Positions 39,296 to 52,199 of a stretch of DNA of 64,000 bases are shown in pieces (position 1 is the first letter of the stretch; every line of letters begins with the position of its first letter). The notes under the pieces are model-generated. The model saw only the letters and a list, made by a program, of their open reading frames with translations. It was not told the DNA's origin and ran no database searches. The stretch spans positions 2,566,501-2,630,500 of the forward strand of contig NC_089460.1 of assembly GCF_026210795.1 (NCBI RefSeq). Reading direction: 5' to 3'. The position numbers and the translations under genes are program-made. The stretch is from Rhizophagus irregularis (Eukaryota; Glomeromycota; Glomeromycetes; Glomerales; Glomeraceae).

Positions 39296-39664
39296 TCATT
39301 TTCGACTGCCACGATAGATGCCATAATTTTTGAGAATCTCTCTCCTGGTATAGGAAAGGATCCTATCTTGGCGAGATCGTATGAAACCTTGTCGGATTTC
39401 TTTATCTTTCTCGAGCTTAATATTGCCAAGAGGAATGAATGTACATTTTTCGAACAATCTTTTGCGGAGTTTTTCCGCTTTCCTTCTTATCGCTTTATTC
39501 GTTTTATTTGTTTTATTTTCTTTTATGCTTACTGCAAATAAACGACTACGGTGGTATTTACGAGGGCAACCATCATTCTCTTTATCATCAAATTTAAATG
39601 CTGCGGCTCGAATTCTTTCTTGTTCCTGTCTTCCACGAGCAACACTTGTCATGAAGAAGCTCAT
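39296..39664 (-). CDS. Small basic protein of unknown function
   Basis: Intronless frame of 122 residues, very rich in Lys and Arg (for example IRRKAEKLRKRLFEKC and RQGFIRSRQDRILSYTRREI). It starts MSFFMTSVARGRQEQERIRA. No transmembrane segment or known motif is seen. The composition suggests a nucleic-acid-binding, ribosomal or nucleolar protein, but I do not recognise a family. Codon use is less AT-biased than intergenic DNA and the frame is longer than chance would favour here. A T8A11 run abuts the start codon. Confidence 0.5.
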   Translation of the reverse strand: MSFFMTSVARGRQEQERIRAAAFKFDDKENDGCPRKYHRSRLFAVSIKENKTNKTNKAIRRKAEKLRKRLFEKCTFIPLGNIKLEKDKEIRQGFIRSRQDRILSYTRREILKNYGIYRGSRK

Positions 39665-40604
39665 TTTTTTTAAAAAAAAAAAGTTGAAAAAAAAAGTTTG
39701 GTTTTATAACTTAGAATGAATCTTAAGAATTAATAGGTGGTGGATATAAATAAACTTAATGCTGAAATTTTTTAAAATGTTCCTTTTCGTGTGAATCGTA
39801 TCTCTTTATAAATTTTGTTAATACAAAGTGATTCTTCAAACAATTTTTTTTTTGAAAAAAAAAATAAAGACAAGTTATCTCGGAATTTTTTACTTTTTTT
39901 TTTTATCAATAAAAATTTTCTTAACGAATTTAGTAATATTATAAGCGTTATTTGTACAACTACCATTTTTAGCTTATAATTAAAAAATTTTTTTGAATGA
40001 TACGATACATGAATATAAAAAAAAAAATGAAAGGGAAAATCAAATAATAATGCATTTGTACGCTTGTATTAAAAAGGATTATTATGAAAGGGATGTTTAT
40101 TTTTAATAGTACGGAGAGTTTCGGAGTACCGGATTATAAAGTACGGATTATGAAGTACGAATTTATGATATAATGAATTGTCAAAATTGATAAGTTTTAG
40201 TCAAGATTATTACCTAAATTTACATATCATAATTATCATATGATCAATTTTTAATATATATAAAGAAACAAAGACTCGTTTATATCATTATATTATTTCC
40301 ATTTTTTCTCTTTACAAACGTTTTTTGGGGACCTTCGTGCAAAAAGCTGATCAAAAATTGCCAACCCAAATGACCCTACCGCAGATTAGATCAACACAAT
40401 GACACATCAGGTTTCTTTTACTCAAGTTGACAAAAAAACTTTTGTTTTTAATAAACCTAAATATAGAATAAATCGAAAAATCGAAAAATCTAATAGAAAA
40501 TCTTGTACTTTATTGGTTGAAAACGAATAAAATTGTAAAATTTAAAATATTATTTATTTATTTCTAGAAAAAATTAATTTCATTGTTTCTTTTTTTTTTC
40601 AAAA
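39665..40604. other. Intergenic DNA upstream of the hydrolase-phosphatase gene
   Basis: About 940 bp, including a T10-G-A10 run at 39844-39864 and a direct repeat of gtacgga-type units at 40110-40150. A slightly less AT-rich block at 40320-40420 may be core promoter. No gene seen. Confidence 0.4.
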
Positions 40605-42948
40605 ATGACAACTCAAATAAATATTAAAAATGATTCAGGACAGAATATAGTAGGAATTCTAGAAAAAAAATCTTCAAATGGTACTTTAGGAGAAAAACTT
40701 GTGATTATTTGTCACGGGTCAGCTGGTAAAAAACAAATAATAAATATAATTTTTTTTTTATGTATACGAATAAATATTTGTATATTTTTAGGACATAAAA
40801 ATTATTTATTTCAAGAAAAATTAGCTAAAGAATTATCTTTTGATAATTTTCGATTCGATTTTAGAGGAAATGGAGAAAGTGATGGTATACTAAAATTTTC
40901 TAATTTTCAGGTATGTACGGTAAAAAAAAATTTATTTTTCTTAATTTTCTTTAATTAAAAAAAATATTTATTAGGAGGACGTTGAAGATATCGATACTGT
41001 AGTAAAATACCTTGAAAAAGAATTTGGTTACAAATTATATGCAGCAATTGGTCATTCTAAGGGTAATTGTTAAATTGTTAAAAAACTTTTTTCTTCTTTT
41101 TCTAAGTTAATTTTTTTATTATTTATTGAAAATATAGGATCTGTCGCAATTTTAAAATATGCATGTTATGTTAACCGTAATATTTCGCATGTAATTAATA
41201 TATCGGCTCGTTATAATATGGCAGCAGGTTTATCATTAGTTGAAAATTCCGCTTTCGATTCATTAAAAGAACAAGGATATTTTTATCAGAATAATAAAAT
41301 TAGAGGCGAAATTATTAGGATGAAGGTTACTAAAGAAGATTTACATGATTTTATTAATTATGATATGTCTTTTGGTAAGCATATAATTAAATACATCTAT
41401 TATGTGCATATATCGTTAATACCTTTTTTTCATAGTTCACAAAATGCCAGATACTACTTCAGTTTTAACATGTCATGGAATTATGGATGAGGTACAACAA
41501 ATCTTTCTTTTACCTTCTCTCATTATTTATTTATAACTCTTCATCTTTAACGTTAAAATTTTAAATAGATTGTTTCAGTTAAAGATGCAACAATTTTTGC
41601 AAATTTAATTCCAAATCATACATTAAAACTTTTACCAGGGGTGAATCATAATTATAGTAATAAACATAATGAATTAATTAAAATTATTATTAATTATTTT
41701 TCAAATAAATCACAATCTAAGAGATTTAATGAAAAATATTTATACGTTAATAGTATATCAAGATATATTTTTATCGATGGCGTAAAAAATTTTAGAGATT
41801 TAGGTGGATATCAGTGTGACTTAGGAAGTCGAGAAGAAAATGGAATTCAAAATTTTATCCGTGAAAGATTTATTTTTCGTAGTGGAAAGTAAGTTAAGGA
41901 TAATAATAACAATAAAATTATGTCAATAAAAAATTAAAAGATTTTTTTTTAGTTTATTATCGATTACAGATGATGGTATTACAACACTCCGAAAATTAAA
42001 TGTTCAAAAGATTTTTGATTTAAGATCAAATCCTGAAGTTAATAAATTAGGAATAAAGTAAGTAATTAAAATTATTTTTTTTAAAAATAAAGATTTAATT
42101 TAATTTTATTTTTCCCTAGAAATATTGAAGGAATGACGCGTGTACATGCTCCTGTATTTAATGAAGATGATTATCGCCCTGAAGCATTATTTGAAAGATG
42201 GAAATTATATACAAGAGGCACAGAAGGGTATTCACAAGGTAGTATTTAACCTAACTTTATCTGATATAATTTCTATTTTAAAAGCATAAACTTACTTTTC
42301 TTTCTTTTTTTTTTTAATAGCTTATATGGTGATTCTAGAAGAAGGAAAAAGAGCATATTACAAAATATTTAAACATATATTAGAATATCCAACACAACCA
42401 TTCGTAGTACATTGTACTGCGGGTAAAGATCGTACCGGAATATTTGCCATGTTATTATTAAAGCTTTTAGGTGTGAACGATGATATTATTTCGAGAGAAT
42501 ATGAATTAACTCATGTCAATTCAAGAGGTAAATTTATTGAATTTTAATAATAAAACGAGAAAGATATCTTTTTGAAATTTCTTTTTTTAGTAACGGATCC
42601 AAAAGAAATTAAATTATATATTAAATTGACAAATAATTATTTTGATGAAGAAGAAATCAAAGAAACGTTAAGTGCAAGGTAAGTACTTTTAAATATACAC
42701 ATACATATTATATACATTTACATAATTTAAAAATTATAAAAAATTATTAATTTTTTTTTAGGTACGAATTTATGACGACATCTTTACAAAAATTTCAAAA
42801 TCATTATAAATCAGTAGATAATTATTTATTTCAATGTGGATTTACTAAAAAAGAAATTGAAGCTATAAAATATAATTTAGTGATGAGTAATAATATAAAA
42901 AATTCAAAACTGAACCAAAATGATAATGTAATAAGATCATTATTATAA
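40605..42948 (+). CDS. Fusion of alpha/beta hydrolase and IphP-like tyrosine phosphatase
   Basis: One multi-exon frame encodes two enzymes in tandem. The N-terminal half is an alpha/beta hydrolase: the oxyanion region IICHGSAG, FDFRGNGESDG, the nucleophile elbow AIGHSKG with its Ser, a late Asp candidate in VLTCHGIMDE, and the His in LPGVNHNYS. The same frame passes without a stop (41641-41889) into IDGVKNFRDLGGYQCDLGSR, the entry motif of the IphP/SIW14-like phosphatase family. It then reads KIFDLRSNPE, a P loop HCTAGKDRTGIFAMLLLKLL (C-x5-R) and a helical tail. Introns are about 60-110 nt. The hydrolase substrate and phosphatase target are unknown; lipid or phosphoinositide substrates would fit both families but are not shown. 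Start ATG at 40605, stop at 42946. Confidence 0.85.
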
Positions 42949-43253
42949 TAATTAGCTCTTATGTACTTTTAGTGTAATTATTTATGGCTGAAATCTATTT
43001 ATTAATTATAGATGTGTTAAAATCGAATATATTTGCGTAATCTAACACCAGAAAGAATGGCAGATATATATAAAAGATATCTTGATTCATCAGTAAGAGT
43101 AGTAAGAAACCACATTGAATTCAATGCAAATAAAATAAAACATAATAAATCAATATTATAATAGGCAAACGTAATGATTCCACGCTATTTTTTAATAATA
43201 AATAAATACACAATTAGTTATTATTATTTTATTATTAAAAAGATATTAATTAA
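42949..43253. other. Intergenic DNA with a short exon-like frame
   Basis: On the plus strand, about 43037-43161 reads openly as NLTPERMADIYKRYLDSS and continues to VVRNHIEFNANKIK. It looks protein-like but has no start or recognised family. The opposite strand is also open over the same stretch and could extend the neighbouring minus-strand gene after splicing. Left undecided. Confidence 0.35.
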
Positions 43254-43604
43254 TTAATTAATTACCTTCTTATCGGCTAAAAAGTAAACTTCTTCAATTT
43301 CATTTCCTTTATCGGTTTTAATCAAGTCTTTTAATGAAGCTCCAATACTTTTATCAGATTCATAGGAACGTATCAAATGACAAGTTTCTTCCTCATTCTT
43401 TTCATAATAAAACATTTCATAAGGATAATTAAATGAATTTATATAACGTAATGTATCTTCAACAAATTTTGTTATTTTTTCTTCGTTGTCTGATAATAAC
43501 TGCGATTTTGTTACTGGGTATGTATGCTTTTGCGAAAATATTAAGTCAATTTTCTCCGTTGATGAAATTTCGGAGTCTGGTTTTGATTGTTTTCTTCTCG
43601 ACAT
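43254..43604 (-). CDS. Small hypothetical protein
   Basis: 116 residues starting MSRRKQSKPDSEISSTEKID, with IFSQKHTYPVTKSQLLSDNE and a Glu/Asp-rich end. No family recognised. The apparent end, DKKVIN, overlaps a GTAATT donor-like site. An acceptor near 43190 would continue an open frame into a hydrophobic stretch, so the true C terminus may be longer. Confidence 0.4.
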   Translation of the reverse strand: MSRRKQSKPDSEISSTEKIDLIFSQKHTYPVTKSQLLSDNEEKITKFVEDTLRYINSFNYPYEMFYYEKNEEETCHLIRSYESDKSIGASLKDLIKTDKGNEIEEVYFLADKKVIN

Positions 43605-44792
43605 TATTTATTAAAAATTAAGAAAAAGAATGGAAAATTTTCTATTTTTATTTTTATTTATAACCAAGCGACGATCCTGCCCCAGCCTTGCTCAGCCCGA
43701 AATACACGAATTTTTAATACCTTTGGAAAAAGGAATTAGTTTGTTTATTTTTAGGATGATTTTGGCTGATCATAAATCCGAACCTGATATAAATGAATTT
43801 GGTAGAATTTCAGATCCCATTATGTAATGGAATCTAATAAATTAGTTAGTAAAATTAATATATAATGATAAAGTATGTGAGGTATATAATAGTTAAAAAA
43901 AATAATTTCTTGATCGATTTTAATCAGTTGAAAGGACAAAATTATGGTAAAACAAATGTGAGTCACTTAGCTTCCTCCGGAAGTTCTTTTGATAAGGAAA
44001 AAAGTCAGAGTTTATTGATATCTCAATGCTTTTTATTAATATCTAACTTATATACTTATCCATTAACTCTAGAAATATAAAATTACCACCATTTGATGCG
44101 TCTTAATGAGAAGAATCTGATAGAAATAAAATTGTCTTTCTACAAATATTATGTGACAAGATAATTTATAAAATCTAAAAATTTGTAAATTAATATAACT
44201 TTTATTTATCAATTTTAGAGTTATGATTTTATTACCATTAAATGCGCCTTAATAAGAAATATAATTTTATCCTTCTATGATCACTAGATCTTAAGATATC
44301 TTAAAAATTCAAAAATTTTTAAAATTTTTAAAATTAATTTTAGTCCCTAGGATAAATTTTAGGCCATTCCCTTGGGAACGATCAGTCATGTGATTTTTTC
44401 GTGGCATTTTTTATTTTTCTGAACTGTAAAGTATTACACAGACAAACAAATAACAGATACTACAGATACTTTATTGATATGTATAAACGAATTTTTTGAT
44501 GCACATTACATGAAAACTTATAAACTATTGCGTATAACAGTAATAAAAACAAGATTTCACTGGAAAATAAATTGAAAAAAGAAAAAATTATGGGAAATGA
44601 TTGGAATAACAGAAGAAATTGAAGAAAGAATAGAAGATATTGTGGTAGATATAGTAAAAGAAAAAAGAGAAAATGAAATTAAAGAAATCAAGAAAAATAC
44701 TGGGAAATGGGAATATAAAAGAAAAAATTAAAATTATAGAAAAATTGTTGGAACCTGGAAAACGATCAGAAAAAGTTACCTAAGAAGCCATC
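43605..44792. other. Accessory spacer with a two-copy tandem segment
   Basis: A segment beginning attaccaccatttgatgcg (44084) is repeated about 147 bp later as attaccattaaatgcgcc (44231), with similar following sequence. A Lys/Glu-rich open frame (EEIEERIEDIVVDIVKEKRE) near 44605-44725 resembles charged leader exons of repeat-borne proteins. No complete gene is present. Confidence 0.35.
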
Positions 44793-45800
44793 CTAGAATT
44801 ATATTAATGGTAATGCAGATTGTAATAGTTCAGAAAGACATGGCGATGATGGATATGATTCCTTTGCATTTGCTTTTACGCATACTTTAGCTTTTTTTGG
44901 AGTTGGTAAGCAAGAAAATAGTCGATTCTGATTTTCCTCTCTAGGTCATTTTCAAAATCCAGTTGTCTTAAATGATTGTTTTTTTTGTTTTTTTCCATAT
45001 ATCACCTTCATTGTCTCTTGAATTGCAGCCTAACATTTATGAAGTCATCAACTTAAATATATAACTATTTGATAGAAAGTTCGAAGCTAACTTTTATGTT
45101 CAGAATAGATACTAGAATTTCCAGAATAGAAGAAAAATTCTTTTCTTCACCATGAACCTCCATTGGTTTACTGCTTTGAACTCTACATATATAGCCCTTC
45201 AGATTGTTCATGTAAATCGTCATAATCATCATTCCTATAAATTAAAGATACTATTAGATGAACTGATTTATTTTTGCAGACACAGAAAGAACATACTAGT
45301 GTGAATCATTCCAACTGTTTGAATTTTTGAACACATCTTTACATCCCAATTTACTTTATCCATCAACTTTATAAACATGTCTTTTAACATTTTAGGTAAT
45401 TTTAATCCTTACTCTTTGAGAACTTTCATTCCATTTTTATCAGTCCAACTTTTTCCTATCTTTAACACTGTTACTGACTCTTTTAAGAATCCAGTCATCC
45501 CTACGACCCATTTTTCATTGTTTTTCTGATTTCCTCTTCAAATTTTTTTGTGATGCTGACGCTAAGCTTGAACTTTTCCCTTTGGATTGTTAAAAGAAAT
45601 ATTGTTAAACATATCAAAGCAATTCACATTTATAGAAATTACCTGGCAACAGATATTGTTTTTAGATTTCCAAAAGCCTGGTCAAAATTGCATTTCAAAT
45701 GTGACAGTTGATCCAAATTTCAAAATTTATATCTTTCAAGCTTTCGGTTTGAATTTTTCTTACTTTATAAAAGTAGATTCAGTCAACTTACTATTAATAC
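44793..45800 (+). repeat. Dispersed repeat, copy B (partner at 30255-31230)
   Basis: Homologous to copy A in the same orientation and with the same landmark order. Relative to copy A it carries short insertions, for example around 45255-45290. The exon-like start reads NYINGN and GDDGYD and again ends at ggtaagcaag. Confidence 0.65.
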
Positions 45801-46132
45801 ATCTATAATATGCATATACAAAATAGTCACATACAACGAATATATAGCATATATAATTATATCTGCCGATCTATACCCTAACCCTAATTTTTTGAGATAA
45901 CTCCAAATTTGTAGACCAATCATAGTATAGGTCAATCAATTTGATATGACTGGCTAATAATCATAATATATATAATTGGCAATAAAAAACTATCATATTT
46001 AATTAATAATTAATATGTAACAAAATGTACATTTATAGATGATCTGATAATTCATGGCAAAATGCATGGCTATAATTTTTTTTTAAAAAAAATAAAGTAA
46101 ACCTTTATTTTTACAAATGGTAACAGTTGAGG

Positions 46133-49100
46133 AGGACCCCAGAAAATCCTTATATAGGTAAGGTCCCAAAAATATTTTTTACTAATAGCTCTAAGCAAAG
46201 GTTTTTACTATGATTGCTAAGCATTGTTGATATTTAATCTCAAAAATCATACAAAAATAAGCAATTTAATATTCTAACCTAATAAAATTTTCCATTTTTT
46301 TATTTTTGAATTTTTATAATTAATTAGCTTTATCTTTAAGAATCAATAAATTTTATTAATCAAATTTAAAACAAAAATAAAACATATTACATTAATAATT
46401 TTATAAGATTTTCTTGATAATATCTTTTCTTCCGAAATATTCAAAATAATATTTTTTTTCATTACCCAATAATTTTAAGATATTCCCTTCAATTAAAATG
46501 CCAGACGGTAAAATATGATAAAAAATATTAGATGCTAAATGATGCGTTAAAATATAACAACCCTCTTGAACTATATCACTAAAAAGATTAAGATGAATAG
46601 GGATGTAAACATGCAATGAAATATATGAAATATCATCTAACATTGTTATTGGTTCATTGGCAAAACAATGATTTGAATAAGCTTCATAATAAATAGCCAT
46701 AATCCGACTAATACACATTTGATTTTCATATTTAACAAATACATAGTTTCCTTTAATTAATAGTACATCTCTTGAAACATTAGCATTCTCTATATCTGGA
46801 ACTATAGAATTATTAATATTAAATCCTTTTGAAATTAATAACAAATCCGCAATATAACTTAATAGCTTACTTTCGATTAAAGATTGCTGGAACCTTTTTT
46901 TATTTGACTTCTATTTGTTTCTTAACTTTTCTAATTCCTCAATATGCAATTGAGCAAGAGTTAATGAAATACTATTTCTATTTTCCTTCCATCGTTTTTC
47001 TCTTTGAGTTACAAAACGTTGATTAGGATCTTCATTTTTTGAAAAGAAAGAGACCAAATTACTGGCTTTATTTGGCATAATAGAATTTGATGAATTTAAA
47101 CCTGAGGATATTGATTTTTTTATTTTTTGTTCTAAAGGTTTTGAATAATAAGCTTTATGATGAGACCTTTGAAGAATTAAATTTTCAAAGTTCAGATTAT
47201 CATCCAAAAGAAATTGGTATTCATTATCAACTACAAAAAATTATAATTAATAATTATATATAATATAATATGAATAAGTAAATAAAATAAAACTTACCAC
47301 TATCTCCACCATTGATAATTGACAAGTTATTTGGTTTTTCATTAATTCTTTTAAGTTGGAACTGTCCTTCATTAAACATTAGATCAGAATAATCACTATC
47401 AAGTATTTCTGCAGAACCATGTTTCATAATTACAGATGCTTCGTTTAACGCAGCTGGAATATCTGATTCGTCACCTTCAGATGTTTCACTTTCTATTTCA
47501 CGTTCATATCTACGATTAATGCTTAGTGATTCTTCATTATGATATCTATCATTAAAAATAATTACTACTTTTGGCTCATTAATTACAATAGGCAATTCTA
47601 CTGGTTGAAGCATTTGAAGAAATTCTGCTAATTCACGAGCAAGTTGATAAGAATTATTTAAGGTTTGTAGAATTTGATTATCATCAGGCCATAGGCGAAG
47701 CATTTCTAAAGAATTATCATCAATAGAATCAGAGTTACATTCGAATTGATAACCTATAAACAAAATAAATAATAATGTAAATAAATCAAATAAATAATAA
47801 TGTAAATAAACAAAATAATATAAAATTGTAAATTATTTAAAAAAACTGAAATGACCTTCTCTTACAGATTTTTCTTTATTAAAATTCAACTTTTCATTTC
47901 TTAAAGCCTTAGTGTGTTGTGAGATTTTTGGAACCATTTGAATTAATTCTACAAAGTCAAAATCTGAATTAATTTGACGTGCAATACCAAAAAAATGTTC
48001 TACTGGCTCAGAATCATGAAGCCAAGGTAATAGTGGAATTAAAGGATAAAAGTCTTGATGTGCTTTAACTAAAAGAACTATTGATTCACATAAAGAATTA
48101 AGAATTGCGAAAGTCTGGTCGGCTAAAAAGTTATTGCGAATAGAAATAAAATCTGAATATTTTTTTGCTAAATGTTTAACGTAAAACCGCCAAAGTCTTA
48201 AAAAGAAAAATCCAGTCATTGACATACGAATTCGTTCTAAAGGTGCCAAATTTCTATTGAGATAACTATCAACAATTTCACCTTATTTGAATAAAAGAAT
48301 AACGTATTAATATAATTTTCTAAGTTATTATATATATTATATTATTTGAATACATACCCATAATAAATAAATAAACAAAAAAACCTTTATCTTCAGGTTT
48401 TAACTGATAATTATGTGATACTAATTGTTTTAAATTAGCAGAACAAAATGTCCGGTAAGCTGCACCATCGTCTTGCCGATCCAATTTTATTACATCATTT
48501 TTGTAAATCACAGAATCATGGCGATTAACTTGTTCAAGAAGCTGATCGTAACGAACTGATGAATTTCCAAAGGTCAAAAGTCTTGCACCTGACATTATTG
48601 CATTTCTTGCAGTTTTTTTTGCATGCTTTGGATCTTGAACTGGGATTATAGGACCAATTGATTCAAAAATAGGGCAACTGAAATTTATATGCAATGTAGA
48701 ATTATAAATAGAAAGTCTTTCAGTGTTTGAAGAATTTAATATATTTTGCTGAGCTCGAAATTCTACTATTGCGCCATCTGAACCTAATGAAAGAATATGG
48801 AGTCCTAATTGAGGAGCAATTTCTTGAAGTAATTTTTTATATAGCTGTGTAATATCATTTGCACTATCAGATCCTTTATTTGGAATTAACGCTACAATTA
48901 CTGGAGGAAATTTCGGTAATGGAATCTAAAATAATTAAAAAAAATTCTTTAAATTTTATGATAATATTTTATATAAAAAATAAAAAATTTCTAATCTATT
49001 ACCTGTAATATGTATGCACGAACATCTTTAGCAATAGCATTTTCTTCCTTAATTTTATTAATAGTACTTGGAATATCACTATATACATTTATAATAGTTT

Positions 49101-51042
49101 CTTCTTTTGACAAAGTTGAACCAATAATGCAACCAAGTATAGGTGAATATCGTAGCCTTTCTTTCAATTTTGTATTGTCAGTCATTGCTGCTATAGGACC
49201 ATCATAACCAATAGTATCAATTAGCCGCTTAAATTGTGCTACATTTTCAAAGCACAATTCAGGATTAGTTAAGTGATCTTCATTATTATTACGTAAATAT
49301 CTAATATAATAAATAAAAAGTAAATAATAATATTAGTTCGATAATATTAATGTATTTGTATTAATTATACTTTTCGTCAAAATTACAAAATACTAATTAA
49401 ATTTATTTTGACAGACGTAATGTATTTTGACAGATGTAATTAATTCATAGTAATTTTATAATAAATAGTGAATTGGTCTATTCGCCGAAATACAACGTAA
49501 TTAATTAGCGGAGAAGTATAGTATTAATAGACATTTAATTACCGAATTGATTAGATACTTCTTTCTTCTAAATTAACCTTTTAATGATTTAAAACGCATC
49601 ATTAGGTTTTGTCTAAATAAATCCAATGCTCTAGAACTAATTTCTCCTAAAATAACTAGAAAACTAGTAAATTCTTCTGAATATTTAATATTTTACTTGC
49701 CCATATGTTTTGATTTTCTTTCTGCAGCATCACATATTACTTCGCATAATCCCATAAATACTGGTTGTTCTTTAAACACCCCTTTTAACGCCAAATCAGC
49801 TATAGTTATCCAAGAGTTTGCCGTATTATTCTCCCTATCATTATTGAGTAAATTCCAAACAGTACGAAGGTCTACATTTTGCAAATATTTTTTTAATGCA
49901 TTATCTTCCTAGTAGTGTTTTGGTGTGAATTTAATATTACTTGGTAAAGGAATTTTTTTCCTAATTTTATTAGAAAGGTTTTTATTGAGATGAAGTGAGT
50001 TACAATCATTACAAATATTACTTCTTTCTGCAAATCCTGTACAGGTTTTAGCATGTACACAATTTTCTAATACAAAATAATGTAAGTTCATTATTTATTT
50101 TTAAACCATTAAAAATTAAAATTAATAACTCACCTGATCGATCAATTTGCCAAACACTTTCTGCAAATAAAGCACGATTTAATTTTCTTTTCTGAGAGTA
50201 GTTAAGTCTTTTCTAACTAAATTTACTAAAAATTAAATTTGGAAATAGATCTCGTGCTATTGTTTCAATACGACGTGTTTCTCCAAATTGAACTGGAGTA
50301 CGTTGAATATACATTGATATTTGTTCAGATTGAAGTCCATGACAAATTAACCGTTTATTAGATTTTGTTATATTTGATATATCTTCATTAATATTAATTA
50401 ATGAAGGAACATTATCATTTTCTTCATCTTCTATTTCATCTATTTGTAACAAATCATCTTCATCCATATTATCATAAATATCAGAATCCCAGTTTTCATC
50501 ATCTTCTCTACTATCTTCATTTGTTTTTTCAATTGGTTTAAAATAATTATAAATACTACGTTGACCTTCTTTTGATTTGCATCCAGAATTAGCAACATGT
50601 CGATTAAGATAATCTTCAGTATATCGTCAGTTTAGCTTAATTATTTTACCACATATGCAAATTACCTTTTTTGCATTTATTATATAGGCACAATACTCAT
50701 GTTTTGATAATCTTTCTTTACTATATTTATGAAAAGTCATTTTTATCGATTGTAAATCAAATTCTTTGTAGATGAAAGAGATTATCTTATATAAAAATTT
50801 TACGTATCATAAAATAATATAAGATCACGTGATTATATAATTAGTAATTAAAATCGTGATAAAATTAAGCAACTGAAACCCCTTAGTATTCCAAAAAAAT
50901 ACTAAAAATATGCAGATCAATTATCTTACATTGGGTAAAATTTTGCCGAAATTAAGCATTGATAAATTCTTACATTATATAATTCTTCTATGTTGGCTAA
51001 GCACCTTAGTACCTTACATATATAAGAATTTTCTGGGGTCCT
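46133..51042 (-). mobile_element. 4.9-kb DNA transposon with 32-bp TIRs and 8-bp target duplication
   Basis: The left end begins AGGACCCCAGAAAATCC. The right end, reverse-complemented, begins AGGACCCCAGAAAATTC. The match continues through about 32 bp with two mismatches, to GTAAGGT. Directly outside both ends is the perfect 8-bp copy agttgagg (46125-46132 and 51043-51050). The interior holds one large minus-strand multi-exon transposase gene. The 8-bp duplication fits P or hAT superfamilies. The ends are not of the hAT YARNG type, and the transposase looks P/THAP9-like, so P-like is the better guess. The clean duplication and well-matched ends suggest a fairly recent insertion, although the gene is decayed. 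Confidence 0.88.
46401..50740 (-). pseudogene. Transposase gene of the 4.9-kb transposon (P/THAP9-like)
   Basis: The minus-strand exons start MTFHKYSKERLSKHEYCAYI, with a Cys/His cluster (CICGK, then H and C about 25 residues on) that could be a zinc-binding DNA-binding head. An acidic region (NMDEDDLLQIDEIEDEENDN) and a Cys-rich segment (CVHAKTCTGFAERSNICNDC) follow. The RNase H-like core shows GPIAAMTDN, SLGSDGAIVEF, QDPKHAKKTARNAIMSGARL and, much later, SEPVEHFFGIARQINSDFDF. That order resembles the D, D-x-H-x-x-K-x-x-RN and E-x-FFG elements of P-type transposases. The C-terminal exons (46401-47763) are Ser/Asn-rich, then globular. The frame is interrupted by at least three stops: TGA at 50627-50629, TAG at 49909-49911 and TAA at 49693-49695. 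It is a pseudogene in this copy. Confidence 0.75.
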
Positions 51043-52199
51043 AGTTGAGGAAATTGGAGATTATTCAGAAGATAAAATTATTATTTATAAACAGAAGAAT
51101 GAAAAGAGAATAGTTAGTCAGAGTTTTACCTATAAAATAATTATGGTAAAAAAATATCTGGATAAAATGATTCTTCAAGTTACTCATGCATCAAACCGTT
51201 ATTCTATTTCTGATAGTTACAAAATACAAATAAGGTAAGGACGTGTAGAAGAAAATAAAGTAATCCAATATATAATTACATATTAAGACAATAGGCCTTT
51301 ACATTGTATACAATATGGTGAAAACTTTAATGAACAAGTTTTTTTTAAGTTGTTAGCTACCAATGCTGCTGATTTGTTATATAAGGTAAAGTAGTTATAA
51401 TTAAATAAATATGTTCAAATATACCATTAATTTATAATTTTTCTGTAGAAATTTACAGAAAATAAAGCAAAAATATCAGGAATTTTACTTTTTGGATTAC
51501 AACTGAATAAATTAAAAGAATATCAAGAAATGAAATCAGTCAAACTACATGCAAAGATTTTGAAGCTTGTTAGTAAGTTGACAACTTCTGGATTAACAAA
51601 ATGAGCAATAAAGATAGTATTTAAAATGTCAGAACAATTTTCAGAAATTGCCAATGACTATTATCTTTCAGAAGATGTTCCATTATTGGAATCAATAGAA
51701 TTTAGTATTAAAGGTAAAGGATATGATATCGATTATGGAAAAGAAAATCAAGATTTAAAATATAAAAAAGAAGTTGCAATTGTAAAAGCAATAGATAAAA
51801 GCAGAATTTCACGTGATGGCTATAGATATTTTATGGCAATTGAATCAAATTTACCAAAAGAATGTGCAAGAATATTGCTAATTTGCACTCAGGGTAAAAT
51901 CATCTAAAAGTGATTTCACCCAGGTCATGATTAATTTATTAAAAATTTATTAAATTTGATTAGTGTAAATTTAATATTTCTCACTTCATAATTTGGCATA
52001 TAAATCCCCTGTAAATTTTTTAAAATTTTTTGATTGGCTAAATTTGTTTAAATATACTGTATAATAAATGTGCTTAAAATACTTTTGCACTAAAAGTTTA
52101 TAACAATTTATTAATTTTTAATAGATTACATGATTTATTGATTGAAAAAAACAAACTCATACTATCCAAAATTCTAAATTTTTTGATAGGAATGATAAA

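Noticed and set aside
45876-45888. Telomere-like ccctaaccctaa
   Set aside because: Only two units; too short to claim an interstitial telomere.
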